Assembly (NCBI GenBank): GCA_019916065.1
Contig: CM034240.1
Location: forward strand, 21,313,894-21,377,893
Direction: 5' to 3'
Origin: Vitellaria paradoxa
Taxonomy: Eukaryota > Streptophyta > Magnoliopsida > Ericales > Sapotaceae
DNA length: 64,000 nucleotides
Shown here: positions 60,736-64,000 of the stretch, piece by piece
How the letters are laid out: every line of letters begins with the position of its first letter
Numbering within the stretch: the stretch's first letter is position 1
Program-made: the position numbers and the translations under genes
The notes under the pieces: model-generated
The model's input: only the letters and a program-made list of their open reading frames with translations
The model's database searches: none
Told to the model about the DNA's origin: nothing

Positions 60736-61718
60736 CTAACAACCTCCACTTGCAGGCTCTATTGAGCTCAGAAGACCGTTACCTCTCAGCTGCATGCAAT
60801 GCTCTTCTGCGTCTACTTGAGCACAGATAATCACGACAGACAAACCGTTGTAATGCGCCTCTTGCATTATATTAACAGCGTTGTCCAGAGTCATCCCAGG
60901 AATGACCTTCATCAACACTTGGACGACGTACTCCCTCTTATTGTAGTTGTCGTTGTGCAGCAACACGCGATATGGAGGGGCCATTTTCTTCGATTTCCTG
61001 AAAAACCCGAAAGAAATTCAAGAGAGTTGAATATTTTGTTTCCAGCTTTGATAGGGAAATCCCTTAATGAGAATTTGGAGTTCCAAGTGAAAAACAAGAC
61101 AAACCAATAATCTGGTCAATAAATAAATAAACTGGCATAGTTTTCCTAGAAAGTACAACAGAAGTCATAGCATACGAGAAATTTTTCATTAGGACTACAA
61201 TACCCTTAAAAGGTGGTTAGCAGCGCAATAAAATTAATCAAAGCCAAAAAGTATCACATTTATAAGATAATCGTATAAATAATTTCAAAATAGCTTCAGT
61301 GGTCTTCTGCCTCAGTATATGAGAATTTCCTTTGCCAGGTTTCCATTCTTTGGGTTGTGCCTGATAAGGCTACTGTACAATCCGCATTGACCCTTAAAAA
61401 GGTTTTGGTTGTTTTTATGTAAATTTATTCGCTTTTGAGAGGATGAGAAAGAGCAGAAGAAGAAATGCCAAAATGAAACTCCCAAAAAACCAAAAAACAA
61501 AAAATGCATGTAAGTTGATGATATCCACAAATGAACAGTAGTGACTTGATTAGACTTTGCTATGAAATACCTCAAATCAAACTCTGATTCACGACCAGGC
61601 AATGTTTTCTCTATGGTTGGCTTCTCCAATAACCCACCACCTTTCCCTGATCCCATTGCTGATATTGTCATAAAATGGCTCCGGTTGGTGCATTGTCTCT
61701 GAAGAGAATATTTATCCC
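60736..61718 (-). CDS. CLPS1: ClpS1, chloroplast Clp-protease adaptor (N-recognin); two 3' exons
   Basis: ClpS binds substrates with destabilising N-termini and hands them to the ClpC chaperone of the stromal Clp protease. The minus-strand exons are 61571-61718 and 60736-60997. The upstream exon reads DKYSLQRQCTNRSHFMTISA, then MGSGKGGGLLEKP and RESEFDLR, and ends at a GT donor (61570-61569). The last exon follows the CAG acceptor and reads KSKKMAPPYRVLLHNDNYNK through to the stop; the split Arg codon is restored across the 573-base intron. ClpS hallmarks are the HNDN turn, NIMQEAHYNG with the conserved Met and His, and the ending LRGNGLLSSIEP. As in known plant ClpS1, Arg replaces the bacterial gate Met (NKREY). 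The first exon, with the start of the transit peptide, was not found. Confidence 0.92.
60998..61570 (-). other. Last ClpS1 intron, containing the duplication breakpoint
   Basis: GT-AG intron between the two coding exons. The duplicated unit ends at about 61181, so 60998-61181 also exists at 50800-50983 and 61182-61570 is single copy. A frame reading on from the exon to 61312 is intronic. Confidence 0.85.
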
Positions 61719-62681
61719 CTGTGGTACATAAAAATGAGAATAAAAAGCATTCTTAGTTGTCTAGAGAAAGAAAGACAACTGATGTTTCACCAAAAAACCA
61801 TCAGTCCAAGCAAATAATTTTAACTAGAGAGATCATAATAGAGAAGGTGTTCTATATTCTGTTGTACCAAACATAATAAAGGATGTTCATTAATGCAAGA
61901 AGCCACTTCCACAGTACTTTATGATATAAAACTCCCCTGCGAATGTCACAACAAACAACCCAATATATCTTCTCCAAAAGTTCATAAATAAGTCAAGTAA
62001 TTGATATGAACTCCAAAACAATTTTGCAGGTTCTGCATCATAAATGATAAAGAACTTGCTTGTTCCCCCCTGAGGATGCAACCTCGTGGGAAAATAATCA
62101 TAAGATGCCAATTGTACATGGGATGGACTCTGGCCATAAAATGAGTAATAGTTTATCCTTGACAAGAAGACCCAGGCTACTATATAGTTGCAGAAATAGA
62201 TAGCCACAAGCACTGGAATGGTTAAACAACGTGATTTTATGGAAAGTGACTTTCCCTTAATGCATCACAGGCTGTTTTATGCATTCTCTGAGAGAATATT
62301 CAAACAAAAGTTAAAATATCAAAATATCACAAGTCAAATATGGCAAATAAAATCCCATGGCAAACATTTAACACAAACATAGCTGCACCAAGAAACACAC
62401 GTTTTGACTGCAAAAAAACTAAAAGGAGGAATCCTACAATGGCGCTCTTCATCTTACTAGACTCATAAATAGTACAAAGACAAACACAGATGAAGCTTGG
62501 ATTCGTTGTCGAGGGTGGCCAAATTTAAGTCTAAAACATTATAACCAATAAAATAACAAATAATACACATTTATCTTATCGTGTTCATAATTAAAATCAG
62601 CATATAGACATACACATATATATGTTATAGGTTGTCATTCACAAAAAATAAAACAAAAAGCGAAATGTGTGATTTCTCTTA
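61719..62681. other. ClpS1 upstream intron or leader, single copy
   Basis: The splice acceptor (ACAG) at 61719-61722 shows an intron continues upstream, with one base of a Gly codon expected at the end of the missing exon. A minus-strand frame at 62213-61890 is rich in Phe/Tyr/Ile and matches nothing I know. No first coding exon was identified here or to 64000; it may be short, diverged or off the window. Confidence 0.45.
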
Positions 62682-62844
62682 GGCTGAGTTGGTACAAAAT
62701 ATTGGAATGGAATGGATGGTCATACCCACACTACCATTTCATTCCCTAAATAAAATAACGTTTCAAATAAGCATACTAAACAAGATAATGGAATAAAGTG
62801 TTGAAGTAACAATTCCATTCCATTCACTTGTGCCAAGCTAAGCC
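62682..62844. mobile_element. Tourist-like MITE candidate
   Basis: 163 bases with inverted ends: GGCTGAGTTGGTACAA at the left, and GGCTTAGCTTGGCACAAG on the opposite strand at the right. Both continue into GGAATGGAATGG. The flanks are TTA and TCA, a near three-base target duplication as in PIF/Harbinger MITEs. No coding capacity. Confidence 0.6.
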
Positions 62845-63108
62845 TCATGGCTGTGAGGGAGGTTACCTTCACAACTTATTGCTTCCCTTCATTAGACTCT
62901 CCTCTGACTTTATGAAATGTGCGATTCTTCTATTTTGTTTTGGCAAAACTAATCTTACATCTTTTGATATTCCGTTTTCATTTTATTTTCTTTTTTTTTT
63001 TTTTTTTTTTTGACTTCTTAAGCATTATTTAATGTTGGGTTGTTTATAATGAGCTTGAAATTTTAAAATATTTGCACTGGGAATATTTTTATACGTTTAA
63101 AGTTTTGG
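62845..63108. other. AT-rich DNA, no gene seen
   Basis: Contains a long T run at about 62990-63011. No reading frame of note. Confidence 0.4.
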
Positions 63109-63425
63109 GGCCATTTAAATTTTAGACAATCCTTTTTCTTTTTATTTTTTTCATTAAAAAAAGTAATGGATTTGGTTAAGTATTGACCGTAAATTAGTTG
63201 GCCTAATTAAATTTTGAACTATATATAGGAACAAAATATATTCAAAATTTAGGGGGCAGTTCATAGCTTAAATTTCTTGGGCCATTTAAATTTTGGGCCA
63301 AATCTTTTTTAGTTTTAATTTTATTTATTTATTATTTGTGTGTGTGTGTGAGAGAGAGGGAGAGAGAGATTAATAATAAGTGATAAATTTGCTTAAGTAT
63401 TAACGGTTAAATTAATTGGCCCATA
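63109..63425. repeat. Degenerate direct repeat, two units
   Basis: Unit 1 (63109-63208) and unit 2 (63278-63425) both start GGCCATTTAAATTTT and end in TAAGTATT..C.GTAAATTAGTTGGCC-like sequence. Unit 2 contains a (TG)n(AG)n microsatellite at 63338-63369. Probably a decayed tandem duplication. Confidence 0.55.
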
Positions 63426-63430
63426 CAAGA

Positions 63431-63477
63431 AAAAATATTCTTTCCTCCCCCCGGGGGGGGAGGGGAGGGAATATTTT
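63431..63477. repeat. C/G-rich hairpin
   Basis: AAAAATATTCTTTCCTCCCC on the left mirrors GGGGAGGGAATATTTTT on the right around a CCGGGGGGGG centre. The arms are nearly perfect with almost no loop, and the purine arm has three G-runs. It is unusual against the AT-rich background. Confidence 0.7.
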
Positions 63478-64000
63478 TGGCTGAAAAATTTACATATACT
63501 ATTCACATTCTCCTGCAGCCCCCACTAACCTTCTCACCGGACAGTGTGGACACATACTAATTGACACCACATAGAACTAAAATAATTAGTTATCCTAGAA
63601 TGAGCCTCTCCATTTGATAACCTCACACAATGTAGGCACAATGTTTTGTGTTATTTGATTTCCTCCTAATGTCACAAGGGCATAGCAAGCAACTAATGAT
63701 TTGATGTCCCATAGAGAGAGGTCAACTATAACAAGTGCACACAAATTTGTTGGAGTACTTAGTTGTCTAGCCTGATCCTAAAGACTCCTGACAATGAGAC
63801 AGGCATAGTCCCTATACTACTGACGCGTCCTCTGCCAAACAATCAGTTGTCAAGAAATATGCCGTTTCGTGTTTTTAGCATTTTTCATCACACCTTTTAG
63901 GAGTATTGGTGCTTCAGGTCACTACTAGCTTAAGGTATAGTCTTGGTTCTAATAAAATGTACTAGAGAAATAATTATAACGTATCCTAATGCAAAAACAT
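63478..64000. other. Unassigned sequence of more balanced composition
   Basis: Less AT-rich than the flanking DNA, with no open frame or motif recognised. It could be decayed transposon sequence or part of an upstream gene. Confidence 0.35.

Larger units (their letters stand above)
50984..61181. repeat. Tandem segmental duplication, unit 2
   Basis: 10198 bases repeating 41736-50983. It is longer mainly because it keeps about 920 bases with the intact foldback element (54631-55553), plus small repeat expansions. It ends in the last ClpS1 intron and continues at 61182 into single-copy sequence. Confidence 0.93.

Noticed and set aside
61312..61570. C-terminal part of the frame that reads through from the ClpS1 exon
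   Set aside because: It follows a clear GT donor, and the next exon restores the conserved DLRKSKK sequence; the readthrough is intron.
61890..62213. 107-codon minus-strand frame upstream of the ClpS1 exon
   Set aside because: Composition is dominated by Phe, Tyr and Ile, nothing resembles a transit peptide or known domain, and it lies where an intron is required by the acceptor at 61719.
63478..64000. Possible gene segment because composition is more balanced
   Set aside because: No open frame, splice pattern or motif could be supported on either strand.

Overview
The window reads as an AT-rich, repeat-rich intergenic block of a flowering-plant nuclear genome, most likely a eudicot. The evidence is LTR retrotransposons of the plant Athila, Tekay/Del and SIRE/Maximus lineages, primer-binding sites matching plant tRNA-Asp and initiator tRNA-Met, and one recognisable host gene, the chloroplast Clp-protease adaptor ClpS1, whose protein closely resembles the angiosperm family. 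The species cannot be named from the sequence.

Layout. 1-5405: 5' part of a minus-strand Athila-type Ty3 element (gag, protease, start of RT, PBS, LTR) that runs off the left edge. 5406-7747: AT-rich sequence, probably decayed LTR, with a possible tRNA-derived SINE. 7748-9624: truncated minus-strand SIRE-type copia element (gag, PBS, LTR). 9655-44164: a tandem, three-LTR array of minus-strand Tekay-type chromovirus sequence, opened by three later insertions: a solo LTR (12675-14555), a complete but decayed Athila element (15858-27213) and a plus-strand SIRE-type copia element (36853-43541) that itself carries a solo LTR inside gag (38540-40210). Target-site duplications or rejoined flanks support these nestings. 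44165-about 45240: start of another minus-strand copia element, split in its gag zinc knuckle by the Tekay array. 45400-50537: AT-rich DNA with half of a foldback element and a short ankyrin/XBAT-like gene relic. 50538-50799: a duplicated ClpS1 last exon.

The main local event is a tandem duplication. Sequence 41736-50983 is repeated at 50984-61181. The copies are nearly identical (about five substitutions in the first 960 bases compared by eye). The left breakpoint lies inside the copia element and the right one inside the last ClpS1 intron. The parent gene therefore keeps its upstream exon (61571-61718) and last exon (60736-60997), while a second identical last exon lies about 10 kb downstream of it on the minus strand. 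Copy 2 keeps a ~1 kb near-palindromic foldback element; copy 1 has lost one arm and the centre of it. Whether this is a true genomic duplication or two haplotypes joined by the assembler cannot be decided from sequence alone.

61719-64000 holds ClpS1 upstream/intron sequence, a Tourist-like MITE, a degenerate direct repeat and a C/G-rich perfect-core hairpin. ClpS1 is the only gene that looks functional. Every transposon open reading frame has lesions. I saw no tRNA, rRNA, CRISPR or operon structure. The most unusual material is the duplication with its orphan exon, the foldback/deletion pair and the layered insertion record, rather than a new enzymatic system.
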